From NCBI GenBank assembly GCA_019155205.2, contig JAHNZQ020000004.1:2839116-2884840 (forward strand): a stretch of DNA of 45,725 nucleotides. Direction: 5' to 3'. This document shows, piece after piece, positions 9,957-20,972 of this stretch; within the stretch, counting starts at the first letter, position 1; every line of letters starts with the position of its first letter. The notes under the pieces are model-generated. The model was given only the letters and a program-made list of their open reading frames with translations, had not been told where the DNA came from and searched no databases. The position numbers and the translations under genes were made by a program. This stretch comes from Gracilaria vermiculophylla (taxonomy: Eukaryota; Rhodophyta; Florideophyceae; Gracilariales; Gracilariaceae).

Positions 9957-11200
9957 TTAGCGAGGAGGCGCTTGTACGACGCGGTCGCGTGACAGGCGCT
10001 TCTGTTTCTCGCCAACGGCGATTACCACCATATAGCGGTCGGAGGGCACAAGGCGATAGGGGCCATCCATCACGGCTGAAATATCATGGCGAGTGCCATA
10101 CTTCCCGTTGTTAAATAACCCCTCGCGGACGAACAAGAAGGTCCCGGGGTTAACTCGCTCATGCGAGTTGTATTGTAGGCCGTCATCGAGGTTCCACTTA
10201 TATGCGGCTTGAATGCGCCTCATTGACTTCACGGTGACCGACACGAGCTTTGCAAGCCACGTTTTCCAATACAATTGGTATTCGTGGACTGATGGAGAAG
10301 TACCCGCCTGTAAATGCGGTTCCATCACCCAGTGTGGAGGCATCCGGGACAAGACCAGCTCGACTGAAATAAGGCCGAAAGTCCGGTGTACCTGCGTACT
10401 GTGTGCATATGTCACGGCCTTCATGAAGAGATCCCACGAGGTGGCGTGATCCGCGACATAGTTGCACAGCGACGCGAGTAGCGTGCGACTGAGCCGTAAA
10501 TCCAGCCTATAAGTTTGCGGATGGTAGATCTAGGTGAAGAGGTCCGACACACGTAGTACGTGGCAGACGTCATGAAAGAATCGCGCCGCGAATTTCTTGC
10601 CGTACTCGAGTTTTACCTCCACAGGAGGCCAATACACAAAAACCCAACGCATTACAGAAACTTGTGCATCCGAGAAAGCGGAGATCGTCCTTAAAGGTAC
10701 TATCAAAACAAGCTTAGAGAAGCGGTTGGTGACTACAAGCAGAAAACGTTTCCCTATCTTTGTCTTCAAATGCGGGCCAAAAATGTAAATGGCGACAAAC
10801 TCGAGAACAGACCTGGCAGGGAAAGTTTTTAACCCGTTGGAATGGTTTCGGAGTTTGTCGCGATTTTATACGCATTGTATGTAGAACAAAAAACCCGCGT
10901 AGCAATCCACTGCAATCACGGGCCAAAAAACGTTCCAGTGGAGGATCTGATAAAGTTTCCTTCGACTCGTATATCCACTGAGCTTCGAGTTATATGACAG
11001 TTGAAGGACCTTGGGCTCGAGAGAGTTGTACTGGGCATCAAATTCTGTTGGTGACCCTCCACATTCCGAACGAGGACGCCCGTGGCGTTCACTTCAAAAG
11101 ATACGTCTTCACCACCGTTCAGACGGGCATGTAGTTCCACGCAGAGTGGGTCTCCGAATGGTTCTCGGATCATTTCCTCCGTACAGATCGGCATGAAGTT
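9957..11200 (-). pseudogene. L1 integrase, decayed
   Basis: The minus-strand fragments run in order. 10769-10530 holds the core with RFLLVVTNRFSK and a decayed second catalytic region, where LEYGKKFAARFF stands for the usual LTDNG. The next segment has YHPQTYRLDLRLSRTL, which has lost the glutamate region. 10424-9957 holds the C-terminal part with YAHSTQVHRTFG, LSRMPPHWV and DGPYRLV. It aligns segment by segment with the better integrase at 40999-42330. In-frame stops and at least two replaced catalytic residues show it is inactive. Confidence 0.8.
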
Positions 11201-11203
11201 CTG

Positions 11204-12500
11204 TTACGGGGCGTGATTGACATCTTTGCAAGCGAAAAGCTCGTCTATGTCGCTGGGGCTGACCAAATCTGGGACCCAGTGCGGAGCTTCCGGGGTATTA
11301 CCCTCGGAAACGAAGCAGGAGATCTCGTCCTCCTCGGCGTCACCGACGGCTTCTATTTTTGTGGGCAGACGCGATTGAGCATTCGCTTGCGTGTTCTTTG
11401 TGCCATTTTTGTAAACCACATCAAAATTGTATTCCGCTAGGTGGGGCCTCCACAGCATCAAGCGGCCTAATGTATCGACGATGTTTTTCAGCCACCTCAA
11501 GGAGGAATGATCCATGAATACGGTGAAGTGCACCCCAGTTAAACACAGACGGATTGTGAAGAGCGCCCTCATTATGGCAAGGCATTCCATCTCCATAACG
11601 TAATGGTTCCTTCCGTGAACGTTGAGAGTCCTGGACCAATATCCAAGTGATTTGCTCTCCCCTTCCGGACTTGTCTGAAACAGTGCACAACCCACTTGGT
11701 GGTCACTGTAATCAGTCTTCATGGAGTACGGGAGGCCCAATTTGGGTAGTGACAAGATTGGGGCTGTTTTTATTGCCTTGATCAAGAACTGGAAAGAAGC
11801 CGATTGACCGGTGATGAATGGCGAAAACTTTGCCTGGTGCCCCGCTGACAGTAACGCGTTATTCAGCGCGGCAATATCCGACAAATGTGATACAAAACGT
11901 CAATAGACGTTGACTTATCCAATTAAACATCGAAATTCGGTTTTTGTCCGGGGTTTTAGCGGCTCTGTGAAGCACCTGACTAGAACGTTTTAGATCACGA
12001 GTCGTCCGAGACGGATGATGTGACCCAGATATTACACGGTATCTGTATAGAAGTCACAATTTCTGAGCTTGAGGGTGATGCCTGCGTCACACAGTACCAT
12101 CATCACGTCCCGCACGTGGGTGAAATGACCATCCAAGTTGTTGGAAAAGATGATTATGTCGTCCAGGTATACAAGGCAAGTCCGCCATTTGAATCAGTTC
12201 ATGAGGACATCGAAAGCATTTTGAAACATTTCAAGGCCATTGGTAGGACCAAAAGGCATGCATATGAGCGGTAGGACCCGGTATGGCACACAAACACCGT
12301 TTTGTCACGGTCTTTTTCCCTGACGGTGATCTGCCAGTAGCCTCAATTGACATTGAGAGCCTTAAAAAGGGTACCATCACCGAGTGAATCTATGCACTTG
12401 GGCATCTGAGGGATTAGGTAGGCATCTCAGATAGTCATAGCAATAAGCCGTCGGTGATCTACTCAGAACCTCCATAACGCATCCGCTTTAAGCGCAAAAA
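11204..12500 (-). pseudogene. L1 reverse transcriptase and RNase H, decayed
   Basis: Around 12260-12010 the minus strand encodes CMPFGPTNG, FQNAF and CLVYLDDIIIFSNN, the RT fingers/palm block with an intact YLDD catalytic motif, interrupted by a stop. 11884-11204 is a 226-codon frame spanning the RT thumb to RNase H. It has KTDYSDHQVGCALFQ (first RNase H aspartate), MEMECLAIMRAL (glutamate), a decayed TVFMDHSSLRWL where TDH is usual, and an end motif NTQANAQSRL in place of ADALSR. The RT-RNase H order and motifs are those of Ty3/gypsy elements. Confidence 0.85.
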
Positions 12501-12522
12501 CCACGGGGGAGGCCCACGGAGA

Positions 12523-13640
12523 TTATGCAGGCTTTATGAATCCGATACTGAGCATTCGTACTACTTGGAATTCTTCCTCCTCCCGAGCATATGGCACAGC
12601 CCTGTTTGGGGTTTGCGCGATTGACCATGTGCTCGGTAACAAATCTATCTGTTTTTCGGTGCAGCTAATCTCCTCTAATGAGCCATCCCATATCGAGGGA
12701 AATTCCCGCAACAATTTGCGGAGACACTCCCGATGCGAGACGGGCACATTGAAAACTTCCAGTTCTTCGAGTGCTCTCCCAGGATCAATCCGGGTATAGC
12801 TCCTAAGACGTGTGGTCAGTAAGGCCTGACTAAACTGGTAGTCCAGCTTTTCCGTTTCCACAATACCTTTTGGTAGAACGGTAAATCCACTGGATGCAGA
12901 GTTAACCTCCGTGTAGGGCGCTTTACTATCTTCTGCAGTGACGAGCTCAAGTACCCGGGCGGCCGTCACCCTTTTGAGAATCACGGCCATCGGATGTGGC
13001 GTGACAGAACCAACCACTTGGGCTCTACCCAGATACTTGGGTGTGTCCCCAAGGCGTGCGACAAAGTTCCGAAACGGGCAGTTCGGCACGACGTCCACAG
13101 CTCTGTATGCGACCGCTAGACGACTTCGCTTATACAACGAGGTTGACCGATGAAAAATCCTCAATCCGTCTTGACCGGAGATGACCTGATCAAGGACCTC
13201 CGTGGCATGGGGTATCGTCAATGATGCCACAACGCGAAATTTGGTCGACTACCGAGTTTCCGACAGTGATTCTTGCGCGGAAGTCAGAGGCATCTGGTTT
13301 TCCACATCCCGCCGAACGTTTTTCGCACGATGGGGATTGACAACCCATCATTTAACTTTACCTGTTCCAATCGGGGGCGGATAGCTTTTACGAACCTTTC
13401 CCAGGAGTCGAAACCGAGTAAGACTGGTATGGTCAGAGAATGGCAAACAATGAAAGTGAGTTTGACAACCAATCTTCCCAGTCGGACAAAAAGATTAATG
13501 ATCCCCAGCATTAGTAATGGACTTATTTCGCGTCCTAGTCAACGGGTATCGATATTAAGCGAACACTGGACCGCAGAGGTGGAGGTAATACCGTCTCCAC
13601 AACAAAGTTTGGCCCGGCTTTGTTGTCAAGGACCATGATA
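12523..13640 (-). pseudogene. L1 protease and protease-RT linker, decayed
   Basis: 13230-12523 is an open 235-codon frame. Its end, IWDGSLEEISCTEKQIDLLP and YAREEEEFQVVRMLSIGFIKP, matches the linker and first fingers of gypsy RT (compare VWSGRLGQVSLAKHRI at 43705). Upstream, 13511-13284 has VLLGFDSWERF, the C-terminal retropepsin strand. Near 13610-13633 the active-site block reads VLDNKAGPNFVV. The catalytic D-T/S-G has become D-N-K, so the protease is dead even apart from the frameshifts. The other retroelement keeps LDTGAGPNLV. Confidence 0.75.
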
Positions 13641-14456
13641 AATCGTACTTTATACTACATGTGCAGTGAGAGATCAGCCTAAACCCTATAGATTTGCTAC
13701 GTGATGACTAAGACTGGATCTGGGATCCGTTGGGGATTTATCCGTGCACGGTCGACGCTAAACACCTAAGAGCTGATTGTACGCGTCTGTGGTGTCTTTC
13801 GTCAAGAGTATTGTCACCGGGAAGTGAGACAGCTGTGCCTCGAGCGTCGTCACCCTCATCTCTGAGGACGCCTCTCCCTGTACGAAGGCTCCCTGCGTTA
13901 GCTTTTTTGAACAGGCTTCACATCAGGCTCTCGCCTTCAATCCTCTACGGCGAGTACTTCATCGTGTTGGGGGTTATTGACCGTGCAATTGGCGTTAGGC
14001 AGGACGTCCATGCTGCTCATCAAATTATTTTGTCGTTTCTGGCGCTAGCCACTTCGGCGAGAGCGGGGCGTGAGCCAGCGAGTTGGATAAATCAGTCTTT
14101 GCACGGAGATACGACGTCCTCGGCACTGCTGGCTTCTCTTCCCGCGACAGGGCCTCGTGATTGGGTACCACCTTCCTCATGTAATTTAACGGAAAAAGAA
14201 ATTGCGCAAAGATGTGTCTCAGAGTGTATCAAAAGCGGGAGACAACTCCAAACGGAGGTAATCGAGGAGTGGCCATCCGGTTTTCGGCTGCTCTGCCGGA
14301 AATCCAGTTATCGACCCAGCCATGGCGCTGAACCATCTTCATTCCGTTGGCATATGGCACACGACTGGCTTTGGCTTGGTTGTTCCTAATTTAGAGGGCC
14401 TGAGTCCCATGCAAAGCTCCCATCGCTGTGCCATCCGAGCTTTCTTTCGTAGACGG
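13641..14456 (-). pseudogene. L1 gag C-terminal / nucleocapsid region, heavily decayed
   Basis: Position between the protease and the gag capsid segment implies the end of gag. Only short minus-strand frames remain and no zinc knuckle could be recognised. A 219-codon plus-strand frame at 13730-14389 overlaps and is low-complexity in character; I treat it as a chance frame. Confidence 0.4.
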
Positions 14457-14461
14457 TAATA

Positions 14462-15023
14462 TGTTGGATAAGGTGCCTGTGCTGTCAATGACAACTAAAT
14501 GTTCCGGGGACCATGGGCTGTGTTTAATGTTGACTTTGTGTGGTACACGTGTGCAGCTGTGCTTTTCGGCACGTTGTTCACTATCATATGGTTTCCAGGT
14601 GTACACATTGCATACTCAGCTTAATGTACACCAGATATGGTCTAGTGTAATGTGCCTCGTAATGGTAACTATACACATACATTGCTGTATGGACACAAGT
14701 GGTGGCGGAATACAGAAAGTGTAAGGTGGTTGAGTGAATTTGTGCATTGTCATGGTCTCGTGAGTGTACGGAACTGTCATGCCTTGTTGTGCCTTGCTGT
14801 CGTAAGCATTATTGAATTGTGGCTAGTACATTTATGTCATGTTACAATATGATTGGTAGTATTGAGTGTCTCGCCTTTTTGGTGTAATTTCTAATGCAAG
14901 CAAGTCGGTGCGACTGAGCCACTATATAAGTCGTGGTCGAGGCACCTCCAAGTAAATCCAAGCCAGAGCTGGCGAACTTCCTGTGCATCCCCTCAACTTT
15001 TCCTTGCCCCTCTGACCTCCAAT
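14462..15023 (+). repeat. L1-family solo LTR #1 (TSD TAATA)
   Basis: The 562-bp LTR starts TGTTGGATAAGG and ends GACCTCCAATA, flanked by TAATA at 14457-14461 and 15024-15028. A TATA box ACTATATAAG lies at 14921-14930, about 95 bp before the end. It is inserted in forward orientation into the gag of the minus-strand L1 element of its own family. It is very similar to the copies at 20973-21535 and 35769-36331, while the 16392-16896 LTR is more diverged. Confidence 0.93.
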
Positions 15024-15028
15024 ATAAT

Positions 15029-16380
15029 ATACATGATGGGTTTGACACACCATCATCATGGATTCAACGCACGCCGTCATGACTTGGTCTGGAAGTATCG
15101 CTGGCACGAAGTGAAAGTGGGAAGGTATTTGAACCAACCATCAGTGCCTTCGCCCTCTTTGGCCGATAAACGGAGCTTCTCGCACGGAGTGCGTTCCCCC
15201 TGCACGGCCAGGTTAGAGCAGCTCCATGTCCTCCACCCTATATTAATGTTCCCTATGACGTGCAACGAGCGTCCTAATCTCCCGATCTAACTCATCAATA
15301 AACATCGTGCACCGTTTTTCTGTGGGGTAAACACTTTCACTGCGATGGAAAGCATTATTCAGGCGTTCCGACTAGTCGGCTTCCAGTTCTCCAGCGCGCT
15401 GGCCGGTATCGGTATCGCGCAGTGCGAGAATAGCCGACTGCATTGCGGGATTAGTCGCGTAAAAACGCAAAAAGTGCTGCACGGCCTCAGGCCAACACTT
15501 CACCCCTCTCACAGACGACTGAGATCAAACGCGAAGTGAGAGTAATTGGTCTTCAGCGACCCCCCGCAGGGATTACGGTAGTGCCAGATATGCCTGGGCC
15601 ACACTCATATCGAGGATCTCGGCTTCTGCGACAAAGCGAACGCGAAAGTCCAGTACCAAAATTGGATCATCCCCAGTAAAGTTCTGTTACTTATGGAGAG
15701 CAGTATTCTCTTAATACAGTCCTTCACCTTACACGCATCACAGGGTATCCTGCTTAAAGAGGAATAATTCCCACCGATATTATCGGTACGATACCAACTT
15801 CTTATGCAAGTATTTAGTGGGCTTCAGTACACGAAGCCCGGTGTATTTACTACCCTTTGGCCGGAGTTGCATGGCTTCATAGGTGGCCAATGACCTTTTG
15901 GAACGGAAACTTCGCTCCGGGCAGTCATTGTCCCAACCATACTGTGAGGGCTCAGAATCTTGAAAGCTCGATTACGAGTCTCAGGAAGAGTTACGGTGTT
16001 GATCGCGGTTTTGTTGGGCATTTCACTTTTTGCTGCCTTTACGAGCCTGCCGTCGTTCGTCCTACTGGGAGCCAGCGGTTTACTCAGCGGATGTGCAAGC
16101 AAGCACAACTTTCTCGACCAACTCTAGTCGGACTCGTACTCGATTTAATAGATCATCTGTGCCCTCGACATAGGACGCCAGACGATCGTAACCTTCCAGG
16201 GTCATATAGAAATCAGACTGCAGCACGGGGAGCTCCTCGACGACACTCGTCGAGATACTCTTTGTGTGCCTTTGGTGGAACTCCAATTCTTCAGCCAGGG
16301 CGTGCGTGGAATAGCCGCAGGGTGGGGATCTGATCTTCCAAACGAACCTCGTAAGCCTTTTCTACCAACCGCGGAGGCGG
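15029..16380 (-). pseudogene. L1 gag, N-terminal and capsid part, decayed
   Basis: Downstream of the 5' LTR, minus-strand fragments run in order. About 16380-16291 has FPPPRLVEKAYEVRLEDQIP, 16286-16080 is rich in E, L and V with coiled-coil character, and 16108-15824 follows. About 15520-15240 has LNNAFHRSESVYPTEKR and then MFIDELDREIRTLVARHRE. That last block aligns with KLWTKALRCGNVYSERR and LFVNGLLLSIRARVRNH of the gag at 45450-45725, a retrotransposon gag capsid signature. Several stops and frame changes are present. Confidence 0.7.
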
Positions 16381-16391
16381 GAATACCACTT

Positions 16392-16896
16392 TGTAATGGA
16401 GATCAGCGGGGCAAAGGGAAAGTTGAGGGGATGCAAAGGAAGTTCGCCAGCTCTGTCTTGTATTTACTTGGACGTGCCTCGAGGCCCCCTTATATAGTGG
16501 CAAACGTGCACCAACGCGATCAAAAGGTAACCTGTACTACAATTCAGGGACAAGCAATACTACCAATCATATTAAAGCATTACATAGATGTGTTACCCAC
16601 AAGGTTACCCACAATTCAATATGGCTGACAACAACAATGCACAATAAGGCACAAGTGATGCACAACAAGGCATAACCGTTACGTAAACTCACGAGAGCAT
16701 AACAGTGCACAAATTCACGGATCCTGGGTATCACCGCAGTCCGGTTCCATACACAAGCAGCTTCCACGTCTCCGCAGTCTGCAAATTACAGCACCACGTC
16801 ACTGTTTTCGCAATGGCTTACATTACAGCTCACCTATATGTGTCAGGAACAGCAACGCGCCGCAACAGCAGAGACAGTAGCTTATTGCTGCTAACA
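16392..16896 (-). repeat. 5' LTR of the L1 chromodomain element
   Basis: The 505-bp sequence is a diverged relative of the three L1 solo LTRs, sharing GCCAGCTCTG-, CCCCTCAACTTTCCC- and TATATAG-type blocks on the minus strand. Read on the minus strand it starts TGTTAGCAGC and ends near CTCCATTACA. TGGTATTCCCGCC, a primer-binding-like site, follows a few bases later. The adjacent GTGCC (16897-16901) is the candidate target duplication, but its partner at the lost 3' end cannot be checked. Confidence 0.75.
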
Positions 16897-16967
16897 GTGC
16901 CTTCGAGGTAATTACGGACATGATTAACCCAACTGTCGATGTTATGCTTACCAGTGAACGTAGGTGG

Positions 16968-17174
16968 TTAATTGATCTTTGGAGCTGAGGATGTGGCACC
17001 GGAGTTGGCCAGGACAGCTAAAGAGGTTTCTAGTGCAGATATCTTGGTTCGAGCCCCCAGCTCCAATCTTTCCATTTTTCCCTTGGTTTTATCCAACGCG
17101 CGAGCCATATTCTGCATTATTTGGTTTGTGCGGACTTGCGGAGGTGTGCTTGGAATACCAGGAGTAAATGCCAT
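16968..17174 (-). CDS. short ORF with coiled-coil-like segment, function unknown
   Basis: An ATG-initiated 68-codon minus-strand frame reads MAFTPGIPSTPP, then a Q/M/A/K-rich heptad-like stretch (MARALDKTKGKMERLELG) and ends SSAPKIN. The proline-rich start plus coiled coil resembles the N-terminus of many gag proteins. It lies upstream of the L1 5' LTR, so it would belong to a different, truncated retroelement. No other part of such an element was found. It could equally be a chance frame. Confidence 0.3.
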   Translation of the reverse strand: MAFTPGIPSTPPQVRTNQIMQNMARALDKTKGKMERLELGARTKISALETSLAVLANSGATSSAPKIN

Positions 17175-17576
17175 GGCGGGCGAGGGTTTGAATCAAAAAC
17201 CTGCAAATGTTCCCCAACAACGAGGGTCACACCAGAGGGTCACACCTAATAAATTGCAGAGTTTTATATTTGTAGTTCCAAATCGAGGAGCGCGTCCAGT
17301 CTAATGAGTAGGCGGCGTGATGTGCAGCCAAGAGGCCTCGAGTTCGAATCCCTTCGCTGTAAGGTTCGGAGTGGTTAAAGTAAGGTTTCTTTTGTTCAAT
17401 GGCAAGGCGCCACGTGATTGGAAAGATGGTGAGCTCTGTACGGCAATTTCTCTCATGGCAATGCCAAGTAATATGAACGTAGCAGAAACTGGAACACAAC
17501 CACAAACGGTAGCTTAGAGGGCAGAACGACCGATTCTTAGAACCTCTCATCAAACTAACGTACGATTTTGGTATTT

Positions 17577-17931
17577 TATTCAAAAGTATTGCTGTTGACG
17601 ACGTTGTTTTACCCCTAACGGAGCTTGCTGCTTGCGTCCACCTTTGTGATCCTCGTAGTACTTCCAGTTATTGAAAGAAACAGTGCCACAAGCGTAGCAA
17701 CCCGGTGGAGCCTTTCTCTTTAAAACCTTGTTCCGATGTTGTTTACCCGACTGGTGCTCCGTTAGTTGCACGCGGCTATTGAATCGAAGATCACAGACGT
17801 CGAAGCGGGGAGTTCTAAAGCGGCCTCGGAGGGTACGCTTACGGTGATGCGATCTGTGGCCACGCGTAATATGTGGATGCAGGCCGCGTCGCTGATCGAC
17901 AGTATACGACGTTTGTCGACCTTAGCAACCT
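17577..17931 (-). CDS. zinc-finger ORF (two U1/JAZ-like C2H2 fingers, imperfect)
   Basis: The minus-strand frame is open for about 118 codons after a TAA near 17935, but I see no good ATG. It reads VCDLRFNSRVQLTEHQSGKQH, where the second cysteine and the H-x5-H pair of one finger are present but the first cysteine is missing. It is followed by GCYACGTVSFNNWKYYEDHK, with C-x2-C and the first histidine; the second histidine position is glutamine. The tail is basic and glutamine-rich. The H-S-G-K-x-H spacing is that of U1-type/dsRNA-binding zinc fingers. Two degenerate ligands suggest decay or a 3' exon of a larger gene. No neighbour explains it. Confidence 0.5.
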
Positions 17932-17935
17932 GAGT

Positions 17936-18755
17936 AGCCGTAGGATTAGATTTGGCAGCTGTTGTCAGAGACTTGTTAACGGGGGTGGTGTAAGCTGTAA
18001 GCGAGGGATGACGGGGTTGTGACGGAGGTGAAGACAGTGTGTACGGTGTCGGTGTGCGTGGTTCCTACGGTATCGGGCCGTGGACAACGAGGGTTTCTGG
18101 GATGTTAACTTGTGGTGACGGCAGTGGCGGCAGCGATGACCGTGGTTCTGTAGACAAGTCCGTTTTTGTGTAGTACGACGGCGAAGACGGCGGTTCTCGG
18201 GCTTGGGGTATTGGGCTCACTGGAAACACACACAGAGGTAGTCAGAAATCAACAGTCATTATCGAGCTACATTTCTGTGGTGCATCCAAACCTAGGGAAG
18301 TTTGTACAGCGCAATCCACTAGAGCTGGTGGTCACCAGCTTGAAGTGTGTGCAATACTAACTTGCATTGCTACCATTGTTAGAAAACTTCGTCAAGGTTG
18401 AGAGTGTGACTGATCGTGACTCCCGAGATGAACATCGGCGTCACGATCAGGGTTTAAATAGACTATCGAACGTTCAAAAAAAGGGTCGAGGGGAGGGTTT
18501 TCTACGTTGGCCCTCTAGTGAGTCATCTATGAAGGGTCGAAAAGACAGTTGTCCTAGGACGAGGGCAGGTGTCCTTTCAGAGAAAATGTATAGAAAGTTC
18601 AATCGTGTGTACATGTAAGGATGAAATTGGCGGATTCCTATGAAGGCATTAAAGTGGTCCGCAAATTAACGATAAATTCAAGGAACGCATTCAAAGAAAA
18701 CAATAAAGTACGCTGAACGCAACAAATCATAAAAATATAAACTAAAAAATGTAGA
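17936..18755. other. no gene recognised
   Basis: GC-rich sequence with simple GTG/GGTG-type runs around 17990-18140, followed by mixed sequence. The longest plus-strand frames (18166-18360 and 18367-18618) carry no motif. No repeat boundary was seen. Confidence 0.4.
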
Positions 18756-18759
18756 AATC

Positions 18760-19290
18760 CTAACACAAACCCACATAGCTATCACGAAGCGGAGGAAACC
18801 TGCTAAGGCAGATCGCAAGGAGATTTAGCATAACACATGAATCACCAGAAATGTCCAGGACTTTCGGGCTTACGCTGCGGAAAAAACTTACAATGACATC
18901 CAACTCGTCGGCAAGCGTCGCGGGGGCCTCATTTCCAGACGGAGAACTAATTACATTCCCAGAAAGAGATGGATCTAGCACCCAACCCGGGCTACCCGAG
19001 AAAGCCTCAGCTCCAGCTTGCGCGGAAGCGAGTTGCACGTTCATCGCTGGTGCCCCGGGCCCGTGCTCCTGCAGATCAGCCCCGCTTCTCGCTCTTCCAT
19101 CGCCCTCTTTGAGATAAACTCCTTCTGGAGTTTCCAGCTCGCTATCGACCTTCGTGTAGTCCTACTCGTAGGAGCGGTACTACTCATAGGAGTCAACGTA
19201 CCCCATCGGGTGTCCCGCTGAAATACCTCCCGGAGTCATTCGGTATTCCCCCGCTTCCTCGTGGCTCATTCTCCAGACTTCCCACGGGCA
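18760..19290 (-). pseudogene. unknown Gly/Tyr/Glu-rich coding remnant with two in-frame TAG
   Basis: A single minus-strand frame runs from MSHEEAGEYRM (about 19267) to a stop at 18760. It is broken only by two TAG codons 18 bases apart near 19155-19180, both in the context S-Y-E-TAG. After them it continues DYTKVDSELETPEGVYLKEG and then a serine/alanine-rich region to DSYVGLC. There are no indels over about 170 codons. The composition (acidic, tyrosine-rich start) looks protein-coding, but I recognise no family. A 17-base GTAAGT...CCGCAG string lies inside it. Confidence 0.4.
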
Positions 19291-20967
19291 AAGTAGATGA
19301 AATCTTCCGCTCTTGCGGTGGTCTTCCACAAGTCGGGACCGCAAGAAACTATATGTACAGTTTATTGATGGACTCCGGGCCGTCTTTTTCCGATCACGCC
19401 GTGATACGTTTCATACGGTTCTTGTCTTCTGCAGGGAAACTGAATAAAACTCCAAATCGGAAGATATCAGAAGCAATAACAGCCAAGCTCTCTTGACGGA
19501 TTAAACTGAATGGCCAGCTACAAAAGTCCTTACCCAGGGCAACGAATCATAAAATTCTTCCTTCTTGAGGCAGTTATCGTTCAGAGATGAAATATGTGAC
19601 GCTTGGAACGATACATCCTCGCACTCTGCATGTGAAACCTTACGAAAAAGCACGTCGCTGATAGACATATAGGACTCTTTAGTTGTTCTCTTTGATATCT
19701 GACATGGGTGATGCATAATTGGAGGTCTTATATATTTCAGGTGACGTTCAAGATCAACTGAAAAGTATTGGTGGATCTTAGCATGAGGCCCAATTTATGG
19801 GACGGAACCATACCGTATTACATACATGTCCATGTCTCATTGTTATTGTTGATTACTGCTGTCAATGCAATAGCGGTCACGTGGTGGTATAATAATGGCT
19901 TTATTTATGATAAATACAAGTGGAGATCTTCTAATGAAAACGAAAATAATAAAGATAATTATGATTCTCGGAACTTCGCGGGTTCATTTAAGATTCGTTG
20001 TCTGTCAGTTTCTTTCAGCTACAGAATTGCTGGAATGTAGCTATTATGACCAGCGGTTTGTCTTTCAGAGCCCTGCTTAACTAGTAGAAACTTCGAAAAC
20101 AGATCCTTGTCCCCGCTCGTCTGCCGACGACTGCCGCGAACCGCCTAGACGAAGGTGCCATTTCCACATTTCAGGATCATAAATATGATTTATGCGAGTA
20201 CGTGAAGCTTTTCATTTTCTCATTCTTCTATCTTGGGTGATCGGAGATATGATGATTGTGAGGAGCAGTATACAGGATTTGTTTGTAGTTCAGCACCTTT
20301 TCCTGTTGTACAGGAAGCCTTAACTCTCCGATACCAATGGGTGAAAGAGAAGGTGGTGGTCATCAAACTTTTATTCCATGAATTTTCTTGAGGCTTCTTC
20401 CCCTGAATGACATGGACTGGCTCCAAGTCATTTACAAAGAGAGTGTTAAAGAGGTCCGCATATGAATAGTTGGAATTTTACAAAGTCATGTAACGCAGAA
20501 ATTCTATCGGATGCTGAGCTAAAAGTCTATTACAATGGTTTGGAATGCGTGCCTTTATACGCCGTATTCTTTATTTCTCTCTCTAAATTTGGTGGTGTAA
20601 TTCTGTACTCGGTGTAGAAGCATGTCAATGGCTCAGATACGCCCCCTTCGCTTACAATGCTGCCAATGAAAATGGATGCATCAACATATTAGAACTCGCA
20701 TCGATTCCCTCTATTATTCAATTCTCTGCTGACTAGTCCGAAGACGTTGTGTTGTTACTTAATCTTCTCAAAAAATACATTTCATTAAAAAACGACACTT
20801 ATCTGTCATAAAAAGAGACAAAATAGCTAAAGTCTTTTTACGTACTACCCACTATTCAGCCATCTCGGTGATTGCTATAAAAGAAACTTTGCAACTCAAT
20901 TTGGGGCTCATGACTTAATTAAAGAGTTTTTCAAATACTCCAAAAGTCTTTTGAATGCTTATACTCC
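19291..20967. other. inter-repeat sequence, mostly AT-rich, no gene recognised
   Basis: Short frames only: a 71-codon minus-strand frame at 19501-19716, a 90-codon plus-strand frame at 19768-20040 and a 68-codon minus-strand frame at 20220-20426. None has a recognisable domain, and AT content rises from about 19.7 kb. Confidence 0.4.
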
Positions 20968-20972
20968 CCATT

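Larger units (their letters stand above)
6500..16896 (-). mobile_element. L1-family Ty3/gypsy chromodomain retrotransposon, decayed, minus strand
   Basis: Reading leftward from the 5' LTR (16392-16896) the order is gag, protease, reverse transcriptase, RNase H, integrase and chromodomain: the Ty3/gypsy order with a C-terminal chromodomain. A solo LTR of the same family interrupts gag (14462-15023). Every gene is broken by stops and frameshifts. Between the chromodomain and the expected 3' LTR lies about 2.4 kb with plus-strand coding character. The left boundary is not defined because no 3' LTR was found. Confidence 0.8.

Noticed and set aside
13730..14389. 219-codon plus-strand ORF
   Set aside because: It opposes the gag of the minus-strand L1 element, has no motif and has low-complexity composition.
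17290..17365. tRNA gene suggested by GAGTTCGAATCCC
   Set aside because: The T-arm stem does not pair, A box spacing is short and no cloverleaf can be formed.
18760..19290. Alternative genetic code with TAG or TAA read as glutamate or glutamine
   Set aside because: Elsewhere TAA replaces serine or arises with other lesions, TGA also interrupts frames, and almost all affected genes are transposon pseudogenes. Ordinary decay explains it.
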